DNA of 22,743 nucleotides, taken from positions 1-22,743 of the forward strand of contig JAITIS010000019.1 in assembly GCA_031279305.1 (NCBI GenBank), in the 5' to 3' direction. Of the stretch, positions 1 through 7,542 are shown piece by piece (within the stretch, counting starts at the first letter, position 1; each line of letters starts with the position of its first letter). The position numbers were made by a program, and so were the translations under genes. The stretch is from Candidatus Margulisiibacteriota bacterium. Lineage in GTDB: Bacteria > Margulisbacteria > Termititenacia > Termititenacales > Termititenacaceae. The notes below the pieces were generated by a model. It made no database searches. It saw only the letters and a list, made by a program, of their open reading frames with translations, and was not told the DNA's origin.

Positions 1-80
1 CAAAATTTATTGATAACACTGTGAATAAAATCGCCGAAAATTTAGAGCGTGCTATTGCTGACAAAATCGATAAGTTATAA
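1..80 (+). CDS. 3' end of an unidentified gene (probably phage tail module)
   Basis: An open frame enters from the left edge (first full codon at base 3) and ends at TAA 78-80. About 25 residues are visible; they are charged and helix-prone and end AIADKIDKL. Nothing in them identifies a family. The two following genes look phage-derived, so this is probably the last gene of the same tail module. That assignment rests on position only. Confidence 0.5.
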   Translation, partial: KFIDNTVNKIAENLERAIADKIDKL

Positions 81-83
81 TAT
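55..83 (+). promoter_or_regulatory. Candidate promoter for the small membrane gene, leaderless geometry
   Basis: TTGCTG (55-60), a 17-base spacer and TAATAT (78-83; TATAAT also reads at 76-81) are followed by only six bases before ATG 90. Transcription would start at or next to the start codon, and no Shine-Dalgarno sequence is visible. The words TAATATGT and GTATGG recur in the same arrangement before the next gene. Confidence 0.35.
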
Positions 84-89
84 GTCCGT

Positions 90-278
90 ATGGCGGACGA
101 TAGTTTAATTAGCGACCTGTTGGTGTTAGGATTTTTCGACAAGGATAAAAACAAGTCGCCAGATAAACCGCTTCCCAAAGCCAACCAAGAAAAAATGTTA
201 AAAAAAATATGGTTTTGGAGCGTTGTTTTTGTTTTGTTTTATGCGATTGTTTGTTTGATTGCTCTGGCATTAAAATAA
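90..278 (+). CDS. Small single-pass membrane protein of a phage remnant
   Basis: Encodes 62 residues. The N-terminal 37 or so are polar and charged, followed by one hydrophobic segment (about residues 38-61, starting KKIWFWSVVF) that should cross the membrane, with little after it. The ATG at 82 was not used because its frame stops after eight codons. The gene lies nine bases after the preceding stop and 48 bases before the tape-measure fragment. Small proteins between tail-assembly genes and the tape measure are common in phages, but this one matches no family I recognise. Function unknown. Confidence 0.55.
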   Translation: MADDSLISDLLVLGFFDKDKNKSPDKPLPKANQEKMLKKIWFWSVVFVLFYAIVCLIALALK

Positions 279-292
279 ACCACATCAGTTTT

Positions 293-320
293 TTGACTTT
301 ATTTTTTACTAATCTAATAT
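293..320 (+). promoter_or_regulatory. Candidate promoter for the tape-measure fragment, leaderless geometry
   Basis: TTGACT (293-298, five of six consensus bases), a 16-base spacer and TAATAT (315-320) lie six bases before ATG 327. The predicted start site falls on the ATG itself. No Shine-Dalgarno sequence precedes the gene. Confidence 0.4.
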
Positions 321-326
321 GTTTGT

Positions 327-821
327 ATGGTTGAAAAACAAGTCAACGTAAATGTAAACGCCAAAGATAACGCCAGCTCAAAAATAGGGACGTTTACTAA
401 AAATCTAGGCACGGTTGCCGCCAATTTTAACGCCTTGAAACAGGCCGCGCAGCCAGTATGGGGCGGAATAAAAGACCTTATAAATGCTTTTCAGGAGCAG
501 GAAAAGGCCAGCGTAAAATTATCCACCGCCCTAAAAAATCAAGGAACTTATACAAAACAAACCCCAAAAGACAGCGAGGATTATTCCTCGGCCTTACAAA
601 AAAATTCACTATATGGCGGTATGGCGCAGGCTATCGCAAATATGCCGACTAGCAAGCTAGAGTCCTCTCCAGCGAGGCCAAACATTTTAAGCGAAAAAAA
701 CTTTTCTGACGATCGTTATTCCACCTGTAGATTGTCAAAAACAATTCCGCCGGTGCAGTCCTGCAGGCCAAAATACAATTTGGCGAATTTGGCGCCTTCC
801 GGCGCGCTGAACTCCGCCTGA
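327..821 (+). pseudogene. Truncated phage tail tape-measure protein (N-terminal fragment)
   Basis: The first 100 or so residues look like the start of a phage tail tape-measure protein. A polar head with VNVNAKDNASSKI leads into an amphipathic helix and then the stretch around ASVKLSTALKNQGTYTK and YSSALQKNSLYG (about residues 70-97), which resembles the conserved N-terminal region of siphophage tape measures. These proteins normally run to several hundred residues or more, with long coiled coils. Here the phage-like sequence ends near base 620-700. The rest of the frame, to the stop at 821, is proline- and serine-rich and antisense to the 3' end of the neighbouring minus-strand gene, so it is a read-through tail. 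I interpret this as a prophage tail module cut by a deletion or rearrangement. The tape-measure call rests on motif resemblance only. Confidence 0.55.
650..661. repeat. Short perfect inverted repeat near the phage/host junction
   Basis: CTAGC and GCTAG arms flank an AA centre, and the flanks GAC and GTC nearly extend the dyad. It lies where the tape-measure similarity fades and just beyond the 3' end of the minus-strand gene. It is too short and lacks a T-tract, so it is a poor terminator. It may simply mark the rearrangement junction. Confidence 0.3.
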
Positions 822-1720
822 AACTCTTCCCAGCCGCGCGAGCTGCCGTCAAAATATTTCAATCCGTCTGGCGCGGCTTGCAGCGGCTGCATTTGTTCGT
901 CCAGATATTCGGCGTAGACGCGCCCCTTCTGCCAGTCTTGGCTGCCTGGGACGATTTCGCTGTAGATGACCTCGCCGCTTAGCCGGTATTTTTTGCCGGC
1001 GGCGACCGGAATAACCTGCGAACCAAAAGTCCACTCCGGCTCGGTGTTTGCGATAAAAAGGGCGTTGTCGTGGCCGGAGGCGATGTTGCGAATGTCAATC
1101 TGCCCCTGTCCCTGTATTTCCCAGTTGCCCCAGATTTCAAAATCCCCGTTTTGCAGGATCATCTCCGGCGCGCGTCTGACCGTGTAGATTTGCAAGTCGT
1201 CGTAAAGCACTTCCCCGGAGGCGTCCCAGAGGCCGATCAGCACTTTGGCGGTCACAGCCTTGGGTGGGACGACCACATTTTGAATAAACATCTGCCAAGC
1301 GAAACTGCCGGTCTGGCTGGCCGCGTCATAAGGCTGATCGATCTCGCGCTGTGCCGCGTCATAAAAAATCAGCTGCACTTTGGCGCCGTTCCAGTTGGCC
1401 CCGCGTCCCTGAATATTCTGTCCCCGCCAGTAGCCGACTATCACCAGCTGATGTTCGACCGGCAGATTGAGATTGAGAAATTGCGCGCCGATAGAATAGC
1501 CCGGCTCCGTGCGGGAGATACGGAGGCTTTTGCCGAAACTTTCGGCTATGGGGCTGGAAATAACCGCTTGATTGTAAGGCTGTGTGCCCCAGTACAGCGG
1601 CAGTCCTTGGGTTGTCATACCCTCGTCAAAACTGCCGTTGCGCAAAAGATTGACCGGCAGTCCCGGCTCCGCGGCGCATAATATGCCAGCCAGCCCCAAT
1701 GCCAAAAATAGTTTATGCAT
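716..1720 (-). CDS. Secreted protein with tandem carbohydrate-binding-like domains
   Basis: A protein of 334 residues with a signal peptide: MHK, a hydrophobic core LFLALGLAGIL, and likely cleavage near CAA-EP. There is a cysteine but no proper lipobox. The mature part is an internal duplication of about 150 residues. Copy one (about 22-182) opens with NLLRNGSFDEG and closes with GEVLYDDLQIY; copy two (about 186-334) opens with MILQNGDFEIWG and closes with GGIVFDNLQVE. This N-G-[SD]-F opening and D-[DN]-L-Q closing strand are typical of CBM4/9 (CenC-like) jelly-roll carbohydrate-binding modules. No catalytic domain is present, so it is probably an extracellular glycan-binding protein. A GGGGGGA ribosome site precedes the ATG. 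Its promoter lies in the 3' end of hydE, so it can be expressed separately. The stop lies next to the phage remnant. The fold is likely; the ligand is unknown. Confidence 0.7.
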   Translation of the reverse strand: MHKLFLALGLAGILCAAEPGLPVNLLRNGSFDEGMTTQGLPLYWGTQPYNQAVISSPIAESFGKSLRISRTEPGYSIGAQFLNLNLPVEHQLVIVGYWRGQNIQGRGANWNGAKVQLIFYDAAQREIDQPYDAASQTGSFAWQMFIQNVVVPPKAVTAKVLIGLWDASGEVLYDDLQIYTVRRAPEMILQNGDFEIWGNWEIQGQGQIDIRNIASGHDNALFIANTEPEWTFGSQVIPVAAGKKYRLSGEVIYSEIVPGSQDWQKGRVYAEYLDEQMQPLQAAPDGLKYFDGSSRGWEEFQAEFSAPEGAKFAKLYFGLQDCTGGIVFDNLQVE

Positions 1721-1748
1721 AAAATCCCCCCGTCGAAAAAGCTAGTTT

Positions 1749-1777
1749 ATTATACCAATTTTTTCAGGCTGTCTCCA
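1749..1777 (-). promoter_or_regulatory. Promoter of the carbohydrate-binding protein gene
   Basis: On the minus strand TGGAGA (1777-1772), a 17-base spacer and a perfect TATAAT (1754-1749) overlap the stop codon of hydE. The predicted start near 1742 gives a leader of about 21 bases containing the GGGGGGA ribosome site. Confidence 0.45.
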
Positions 1778-2751
1778 CGGCTGAAATCCACGCGCCGGCC
1801 AATACTCTCCGCCAGCGGCGCCATACAGAGCGCGCATTGTCCGGTCGGCTCGCTGACACAGCGTTTGCCGGGATAGATTTCATAGTTTTTTTTGTAAGCC
1901 AGCGGCGTAAAATTGGGCATCAATACATTGGCTCCGGCTTTGAGTCCGTCGAGGCGATAATCTCTGTCCAGACTGCCTAGCGCGGTGGTGGCCGGCAGAT
2001 GAGCGTTCTTGGTGAGCAAGCGCGTGAGCGCTACACAGCGCAGAGTGAGGTCAACACTGCCCTTGGGCAGGTCTCTTAGCGCCGTGGCTTGATGCGGTAT
2101 CAGAGGGCCGAGACCGATCATATCGAAATCTCTGTCTTGAAAAAATAAAACATCGCCGGCCAGTATTTCCGGCGTCTGTCCGGGCAGTCCGACGATAATG
2201 CCGGAACCGGTCTGGTAGCCCAGCTCCTGCAGATCGTCCAGACAGCGCAAGCGATTGGCGAAGCTCATCCCGGGGTGCAGTCTGCGGTACAGTGCGGCGT
2301 CGGTGGTCTCGATCTTGAGCAGATAGCGGTCCGCGCCGGCCTCGCGCCAGAGCCGGTAAATATCTTTGGATTTTTCACCGGCGGAGAGCGTGATCGAGAG
2401 CTGAAATTTTTCTTTTACCGCGCGCACGATGCCGGCCAGCCATTCCGGGTCTAACTCCGGGTCTTCGCCGGACTGCAGGACGATGGTCTGTATACCGCCG
2501 GCATAGATCATTTGCGCGGCGTCGATTATTTCCGCCGCGGACATCTGGTAACGCGGATTATTTTTATTATTTTTGTTCAGTCCGCAGTAGGCGCAGGAGC
2601 CTTGACAGCGGCTGCTAAATTCGACTATGCCACGCATTAGTATGCCGTCGCCGCAGTATTGTCGGCGCGTCTCGTCCGCGCGCGCGAAAAGTTCCTGCAC
2701 TCTGGCGCGGTCGGCAGTCTGCAAATATTCGAGGATTTCCGTCCGGTTCAT
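1750..2751 (-). CDS. hydE: [FeFe]-hydrogenase maturation radical SAM protein HydE
   Basis: A protein of 333 residues from the ATG at 2751. An upstream in-frame start would add 25 residues, but these are antisense-type sequence overlapping rluA; the chosen ATG overlaps the rluA stop as ATGA, typical of translational coupling. The radical SAM [4Fe-4S] motif CxxxCxxC is at C49-C53-C56. The barrel follows, with GIQTIVLQSGED (about 86-97) and GSGIIVGLPGQT (about 182-193). Near the C-terminus C298, C306 and C309 reproduce the spacing of the auxiliary cluster ligands of Thermotoga maritima HydE, within YPGKRCV and GQCALC. In the family, HydE acts with HydG and HydF to build the H-cluster, probably making the dithiomethylamine bridge. 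Related BioB and PylB are less likely because the YPGK and second-cluster region fits HydE. No hydrogenase, hydF or hydG is in view. Confidence 0.82.
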   Translation of the reverse strand: MNRTEILEYLQTADRARVQELFARADETRRQYCGDGILMRGIVEFSSRCQGSCAYCGLNKNNKNNPRYQMSAAEIIDAAQMIYAGGIQTIVLQSGEDPELDPEWLAGIVRAVKEKFQLSITLSAGEKSKDIYRLWREAGADRYLLKIETTDAALYRRLHPGMSFANRLRCLDDLQELGYQTGSGIIVGLPGQTPEILAGDVLFFQDRDFDMIGLGPLIPHQATALRDLPKGSVDLTLRCVALTRLLTKNAHLPATTALGSLDRDYRLDGLKAGANVLMPNFTPLAYKKNYEIYPGKRCVSEPTGQCALCMAPLAESIGRRVDFSRGDSLKKLV

Positions 2752-3563
2752 AAACCCAGTTTTTTTAAGGCATTTTGCAAATCTGCCGGATCTCGGGCTG
2801 CGGCCTGTAAAATCTGGCCGGTGCACGGATTGGTGAATTTCAGGCGGCAGGAATGGAGCATCTGCCGGGGTATCTGCCGGTACACCGCCTGCTCCAGCGC
2901 GCCGGTCTGATAGGTGTTTTCGCCGAGGAGCGGAAAACCAGCCCGGCTGAGCTGGAGACGGATCTGATGTTTGCGTCCGGTGATCAGGTTGGCTTCAAAA
3001 TAACTGGCCAGCTTGTTGGATTTGATTATGGTGAACCGCGCCGCGGCGGATTGTCCGTTAATATTCTGGGTCAGTGTAAAATGTTTGGCTAACCTGCTGG
3101 ACAGATCTCCCTGAACGAGACCGCGGTAATATTTTTCCACGCCAAGATTTTTGAACACTTCGACCAATTTGGTAAAAGCGGCATAGTTTTTGGCGAAAAT
3201 AACCAGCCCGCTGGTGTCTTTATCCAGCCGGTGCGCGGCCACCAGCCGCGGATTTTTTAAATCCGCGCGCAGCATATTTTCCAGCGAATGAGGATGCTCA
3301 TTGACGATAATCCCGGCCGGTTTATTGATGATGAGATAATCGCTGTCCTCGGCGGCTATGGCGTAACGCGCCGCAGTCGGACTATCCTGCACTTCCACTG
3401 TGTCGCCGGCGTTTAGCCGGTATCCCGCGATCCAGACCCGCTGTTTATTCACAAAAACCTTTTTTTGGTCTAACAATTTTTTAGCGCCGGCGCCGGAGAT
3501 GCTGAGCTGTCCGCTTAAAAAATCTTTGAGCGCCGCGGCTTGAGCGGCCTTGAAACTTCGCAT
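2748..3563 (-). CDS. RluA-family 23S rRNA/tRNA pseudouridine synthase
   Basis: A protein of 271 residues. An S4-like RNA-binding domain occupies about residues 10-60 (LSISGAGAKKLLDQKKVFVN). The catalytic domain starts with YLIINKPAGIIVNEHP (about 76-91) and carries the RluA signature HRLDKDTSGL at 111-120, with the catalytic aspartate at D114. The later family motif TGRKHQIRLQL is at about 195-205. It isomerises specific uridines to pseudouridine in structured RNA; which RluA, RluC or RluD position it modifies cannot be told from sequence. It is the first gene of a minus-strand unit with hydE (4-base overlap); no functional link between the two is obvious. The start is preceded by a TATAAT only seven bases away and no Shine-Dalgarno sequence, so the mRNA may be leaderless. 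Confidence 0.85.
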   Translation of the reverse strand: MRSFKAAQAAALKDFLSGQLSISGAGAKKLLDQKKVFVNKQRVWIAGYRLNAGDTVEVQDSPTAARYAIAAEDSDYLIINKPAGIIVNEHPHSLENMLRADLKNPRLVAAHRLDKDTSGLVIFAKNYAAFTKLVEVFKNLGVEKYYRGLVQGDLSSRLAKHFTLTQNINGQSAAARFTIIKSNKLASYFEANLITGRKHQIRLQLSRAGFPLLGENTYQTGALEQAVYRQIPRQMLHSCRLKFTNPCTGQILQAAARDPADLQNALKKLGL

Positions 3564-3570
3564 AAACGGG

Positions 3571-3576
3571 ATTATA
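3571..3576 (-). promoter_or_regulatory. -10 box of the rluA-type gene, leaderless geometry
   Basis: A perfect TATAAT on the minus strand ends seven bases before the ATG at 3563, so the transcript would start at or within a base or two of the start codon. No clear -35 box is present and no Shine-Dalgarno sequence lies between. Confidence 0.4.
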
Positions 3577-3621
3577 TCACTAACTAAAATTATAAAATTG
3601 TGCCGTCTGGCGGACGCAGCC

Positions 3622-3650
3622 TTGTTTCTCCCTCCCCGATGTTATATAAT
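3622..3650 (+). promoter_or_regulatory. sepF promoter
   Basis: TTGTTT (3622-3627), a 17-base spacer and perfect TATAAT (3645-3650). The predicted start near 3657 gives a leader of about 19 bases that includes the strong GGGGGGA ribosome site at 3664-3670. Confidence 0.6.
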
Positions 3651-3675
3651 GAACAATACGAATGGGGGGATTTCA

Positions 3676-4260
3676 ATGGGCTTTTTCAAAAGCATAGTTG
3701 ATTTTTTGGGTTTTGGCATCGAGGATAAAAACGAACCGCAGGGCAATGTCGGTAAAATGCTGTCCCGGCCTGCGCCGCCGGCGGAGCCTGAACAGCCCGC
3801 CACCACGCTGAAGATACCGGAAAAGCTGGACAAAGAAAAAACCAATATTCTCATCATCGAGCCGCGCAATCTGGACACGGACTCGCAGGAAATTCTGCGT
3901 CTCCTCAAAGAAGGCCACGTGGTCATCATCAATAACAAATATCTCGATACGCCGAACACCCGCACTTTGATGGATCGGGTGTTAGGCGTGGTTTACGCTT
4001 TTGACGGCAACCTGCAAAAAATCGGCGGCGGAATATTTTTGTGCGCGCCGCGCAGTGTAAATGTGGTCGATGACGCGCAGAATGAGATTATTTTCAATGA
4101 AGATTTTGCGCCGGCCCCAGCCGCGCCGGTGCAGGCCGCTTATGCCGCTACCGGCACTTATGATCAGCCCTCAGTGTATACCCCGGCTTCCGCTTATGCC
4201 GCCGCTCCGGCTCCCCAGCCTGCCGCCCGTCCCGCCGGCGCGCAGAGTTATTATTACTAA
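3676..4260 (+). CDS. sepF: Cell division protein SepF
   Basis: A protein of 194 residues. The start at 3676 is set by GGGGGGA five bases upstream; an upstream extension in frame has no coding character. The N-terminal MGFFKSIVDFLGFG is an amphipathic helix of the kind that anchors SepF to the membrane. A linker rich in proline and glutamate follows. The SepF core spans about 56-132, with ILIIEPRNLDTDSQEIL, GHVVIINNKYLD and FDGNLQKIGGGIFLCAP. In the family, SepF rings bind the FtsZ C-terminal tail and tether it to the membrane, substituting for FtsA. Unusual here is a tail of about 50 residues (143-194) made almost entirely of alanine, proline, tyrosine and glutamine and ending SYYY; typical SepF stops shortly after the core. 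The gene stands alone, with its own promoter, 66 bases before tig. Confidence 0.88.
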   Translation: MGFFKSIVDFLGFGIEDKNEPQGNVGKMLSRPAPPAEPEQPATTLKIPEKLDKEKTNILIIEPRNLDTDSQEILRLLKEGHVVIINNKYLDTPNTRTLMDRVLGVVYAFDGNLQKIGGGIFLCAPRSVNVVDDAQNEIIFNEDFAPAPAAPVQAAYAATGTYDQPSVYTPASAYAAAPAPQPAARPAGAQSYYY

Positions 4261-4273
4261 GCGCGGAGTTTTG

Positions 4274-4302
4274 TTGCCAGAAATTAGCGCTTATTGTAAA
4301 CT
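4274..4302 (+). promoter_or_regulatory. Candidate promoter of the tig-clpP-clpX-lon operon
   Basis: TTGCCA (4274-4279, five of six), a 17-base spacer and TAAACT (4297-4302, four of six) lie between sepF and tig. The predicted start near 4309 leaves a leader of about 18 bases including AAGGAG. The -10 is only moderate. No CIRCE or other heat-shock operator is visible. Confidence 0.42.
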
Positions 4303-4326
4303 ACCTGCCCTTTTTAAGGAGCTTTT

Positions 4327-5637
4327 ATGAAAATTTTGAAAAATAAAAAAACTGATTTTACCGTGACGCTGGAACTGGAAGCCGATTACACGGATATTGA
4401 AAAAGCCACCGAGCCGGCCTATCAAGAGCTGGTCAAAGACGCCAAAGTTCCGGGGTTCCGGCCGGGCAAGGTGCCGCGCCCTGTTTTTGAAAAACATTAC
4501 GGACGGGAAATGCTGGTGCAGCGGGCTTCCACCATAGTGATGAACGACTGTTACAAACAGGCGGTCGCTGCGGAAAAATTGGAGCCGGTCGATTATCCCA
4601 AAAATGTGGAAATCAAAACCTTGGAAAAAGACAAGCCTTTTGTTTTTACTCTAGCGGTGGACGTCAAGCCGGAGATCAAGCTGGGCAGGTACAAAGGCTT
4701 GAAAATTAAAAGAGATGCGGCGGAGGTCAAGTCTGAAGAAATAGACCGCGAGCTAAATCAGGTGCGCGAATACCACGCTGAATATAAAAATGTCGAGCGT
4801 CCCGCGCAAAACGACGATCTAGTCGGCTACGCGCTCAAGGCTTTTGCTCTGGACGGCCGGCCGCTCGCCGAGCTGGCCAAAGAACGCACCGGCACGCGGC
4901 TGGGCACCAATTTTATGTCGCCGGATTTTGACCGAGAGATCGCCGGAATGAAGATCAACGAGACTAAAAAATTCCGCTGCCGGGTGAACGCGGATTATTT
5001 TGTAAAATCCGTTGCTGGCCAAGAGATAGATTGCGAGGTCTTGCTGCTGGAGATCAAAGAACGGGTTTTGCCGGAATTAAATGATGAGTTTATCAAAAAA
5101 ATCAGCGCCAAGCAGACTGTCGCGGAAATGCGCGAGGAGATCAAAACCAATCTAACTGCCCAGAAAAAAACCGCGGCGGATAACCAAGCCAGAGAAAAAT
5201 TTATCGAGGAACTGCTCAAAGAAAATGATTTTACAGCGCCGCAGGCGCTGATTGAAGATAAACTTAATGTTATTCTGCGCAATCTGGAAATAGACCTGCG
5301 CAATAAGGGACTGGAGTTTTCCCGCTATCTGCAGGCGCTGAATAAAGACGCCGCCGCTTTGCGCGCTGATTATCGTCCGGTGGCCGAAAAACGCGCCAAA
5401 CTAGACTTGATTTTGGAAAAAGTGGCGGAAAAAGAAAATGTCCGTCCGACAGACGCGGAGATCGAGGCGGAGCTGGATAAAATAATGAACAGCGGACGAC
5501 AGGAGCCGCTGAAACCCGCAGAGCTGGCTAAATTTAAGAAATCCTTGCCGGAAAGCGCCCGCAAACAAATAATTTCCTACTTGACCGAGGATAAATGTCT
5601 GGAGTTTTTATTGAATAATGCTAAAATAACAGAATAA
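4327..5637 (+). CDS. tig: Trigger factor, ribosome-associated chaperone
   Basis: A protein of 436 residues, normal length for the family. The N-terminal ribosome-binding domain (about 1-115) carries the signature GFRPGKVPRPVFEKHYG at 43-59, which docks on ribosomal protein L23. The FKBP-like peptidyl-prolyl isomerase domain lies at about 150-245 (NDDLVGYALKAFALDGR to AGQEIDCEVLLLEIKE), followed by the helical chaperone arms. It holds nascent chains at the exit tunnel. AAGGAG lies at 4316-4321, five bases before the ATG. It is first in a same-strand run tig, clpP, clpX, lon with gaps of 21, 2 and 19 bases, an arrangement conserved in many bacteria that joins folding and degradation. Confidence 0.93.
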   Translation: MKILKNKKTDFTVTLELEADYTDIEKATEPAYQELVKDAKVPGFRPGKVPRPVFEKHYGREMLVQRASTIVMNDCYKQAVAAEKLEPVDYPKNVEIKTLEKDKPFVFTLAVDVKPEIKLGRYKGLKIKRDAAEVKSEEIDRELNQVREYHAEYKNVERPAQNDDLVGYALKAFALDGRPLAELAKERTGTRLGTNFMSPDFDREIAGMKINETKKFRCRVNADYFVKSVAGQEIDCEVLLLEIKERVLPELNDEFIKKISAKQTVAEMREEIKTNLTAQKKTAADNQAREKFIEELLKENDFTAPQALIEDKLNVILRNLEIDLRNKGLEFSRYLQALNKDAAALRADYRPVAEKRAKLDLILEKVAEKENVRPTDAEIEAELDKIMNSGRQEPLKPAELAKFKKSLPESARKQIISYLTEDKCLEFLLNNAKITE

Positions 5638-5658
5638 AATTTATTGAGGGGGTTGTTT

Positions 5659-6249
5659 ATGGCATTGGTTCCAACAGTTATTGAAAATACGGCCAAAGGC
5701 GAGCGCGCTTTTGATTTATATTCACGTCTGCTCAAAGAAAGAATTATTTTTATTCAAGGCGAGATCGATGATATCACCTCCAGCCTAGTCGTGGCGCAGC
5801 TGATTTTTCTGGCCTCCGAAGACAAAGAAAAAGATATTTCCCTGTACATCAACAGTCCGGGCGGCGTAGTGACCGCAGGACTGGCTATTTATGACACGAT
5901 GCAGTATATCGATCCCAAAGTTTCCACTATCTGCGTGGGACAGGCGGCCAGTATGGGCGCGCTGCTGTTAGCCGCCGGCGCCTCAGGCAAACGCTACGCT
6001 CTGCCCAACGCGCGCATTATGATTCATCAGCCGATTGGCGGCGCGCAGGGGCAGGCTACGGATATTCAGATACAAGCCAATGAGGTAATGCGCTTGAAAA
6101 AAACGATCAACGAGATTTTGGTTAAGCACACCGGTCAGACGCTCAAACAGATCGAAAAAGACACCGACCGCGATTTTTTTATGTCGCCGGAAGAAGCTAA
6201 AACTTACGGACTGGTCGATGAAGTTATTATTCCCGGCGCGAAAAAATAA
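5659..6249 (+). CDS. clpP: ATP-dependent Clp protease proteolytic subunit ClpP
   Basis: A protein of 196 residues. The ATG at 5659 was chosen because GAGGGGG (5646-5652) lies six bases upstream; a TTG at 5644 would place the start on that ribosome site. The serine-protease triad is intact in canonical numbering: S98 in GQAASMGALLL, H123 in MIHQPIGG and D172 in DRDFFMSPEEA. The oxyanion-hole glycines are in NSPGGVVTAGL (65-75). ClpP forms the double heptameric chamber that degrades substrates unfolded by ClpX, encoded two bases downstream. No propeptide beyond the usual short N-terminal loop is seen. Confidence 0.95.
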   Translation: MALVPTVIENTAKGERAFDLYSRLLKERIIFIQGEIDDITSSLVVAQLIFLASEDKEKDISLYINSPGGVVTAGLAIYDTMQYIDPKVSTICVGQAASMGALLLAAGASGKRYALPNARIMIHQPIGGAQGQATDIQIQANEVMRLKKTINEILVKHTGQTLKQIEKDTDRDFFMSPEEAKTYGLVDEVIIPGAKK

Positions 6250-6251
6250 CG

Positions 6252-7523
6252 ATGGCCGGCTTTGCCAATACTATTCAAACCTGTTCTTTCTGCGGACGCA
6301 GGCAGGATCAGGTCAGGAAATTGATTTCCGGGCCGGGCGTCAATATTTGCAATGAGTGTGTAATTCTCTGCAAAAATATTCTTGATGAGGAATTCAATCC
6401 GGCGCAGGCCAAGACAGACAGTATGCCGGCGGAGTTTGCGCTGGAGACGCTGAAAACGCCGGAGGAGATAAATAAAAATCTGGACAAATACATCATCGGG
6501 CAGGCCAGAGCGAAAAAAATAGTTTCGGTCGCTATTTACAATCATTACAAGCGCCTGCTGGCCAACCGGGACAAAAACAATGCTGATCCCACGGAGTTAG
6601 CCAAAAGCAATATTCTGCTGGTGGGCCCTACCGGCTCCGGCAAGACGCTCATCGCCCAGACTGTGGCGCGTTTTCTCGATGTGCCTTTTGCCATCGCGGA
6701 CGCGACGACGCTCACCGAAGCCGGTTATGTCGGCGAGGATGTGGAAAATGTGCTGGCTAGGCTGCTGCAGGCGGCCGGCGGAAACTTAAAAAAAGCCGAG
6801 ATGGGCATAGTCTTCATCGATGAGCTGGACAAACTGGCGCGCAAATCTGAAAACCCATCAATCACCCGCGATGTCTCCGGCGAGGGCGTGCAGCAGGCCC
6901 TGCTCAAGATGCTGGAAGGCACTATCGCCAATGTGCCGCAGAATGCCGGCGGCCGCAAACATCCTCACGGCGATTTTGCCCAGCTGAACACAACCAATAT
7001 TCTTTTTATCTGCAGCGGTTCTTTTGCCGGCATAGAGGATGTGGTCTCCCGCCGCGTCAACAAGCGCACTATCGGCTTTGAGACTGCCGCGCAGAAAAAA
7101 CAAAGAGAACAGCGCAAAGAAATTATTTACGCGGAAATAATGCCGGAAGACCTTTTGAAATACGGCCTCATCCCGGAGCTTATCGGCCGGCTGCCGGTGA
7201 TTGCCTCGCTTAGCGAGCTGGACAAAGCCGCTTTGATCGAAATAATGACCAAGCCGCAGAATGCCCTTGTCAAGCAGTACCAAAAACTGTTGCGTTATGA
7301 CAATGTGGAGCTGACTTTCACGCCGGATGCATTGGAGACGATCGCCGGCCTCGCGCTGAAACGTAAATCCGGCGCGCGGGCGCTGCGCGCGGTGGTGGAA
7401 AATATAATGCTGGATATTATGTACAGCGCGCCGGAGCAGAAAAAACAGCGCGAGATCATCATAGACAAAGATAAAGTGCTGGAAGTGCATAAAAATTCCG
7501 CAGCCCAGAGCGCGGCGGCTTGA
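6252..7523 (+). CDS. clpX: ClpX unfoldase, ATPase subunit of ClpXP
   Basis: A protein of 423 residues. The N-terminal zinc-binding domain has cysteines C11, C14, C33 and C36 (CSFC and CNEC). The AAA+ module carries Walker A GPTGSGKT (125-132), the substrate-gripping pore loop GYVG (158-161), Walker B IVFIDELDK (186-194), the RKH loop (235-237) and the IGF tripeptide (274-276) that plugs into ClpP. A sensor-2 arginine lies in KSGARALRAVVE. All features needed for ClpP-coupled unfolding are present. The ATG comes two bases after the clpP stop and no Shine-Dalgarno sequence precedes it, so translation is probably coupled to clpP, which would help balance the subunits. Confidence 0.95.
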   Translation: MAGFANTIQTCSFCGRRQDQVRKLISGPGVNICNECVILCKNILDEEFNPAQAKTDSMPAEFALETLKTPEEINKNLDKYIIGQARAKKIVSVAIYNHYKRLLANRDKNNADPTELAKSNILLVGPTGSGKTLIAQTVARFLDVPFAIADATTLTEAGYVGEDVENVLARLLQAAGGNLKKAEMGIVFIDELDKLARKSENPSITRDVSGEGVQQALLKMLEGTIANVPQNAGGRKHPHGDFAQLNTTNILFICSGSFAGIEDVVSRRVNKRTIGFETAAQKKQREQRKEIIYAEIMPEDLLKYGLIPELIGRLPVIASLSELDKAALIEIMTKPQNALVKQYQKLLRYDNVELTFTPDALETIAGLALKRKSGARALRAVVENIMLDIMYSAPEQKKQREIIIDKDKVLEVHKNSAAQSAAA

Positions 7524-7542
7524 GGACAAAACGGGGGATAAA

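Noticed and set aside
1070..1681. Plus-strand open frame (203 codons) inside the carbohydrate-binding protein gene
   Set aside because: Shadow frame; the minus strand encodes a signal peptide and two duplicated domains.
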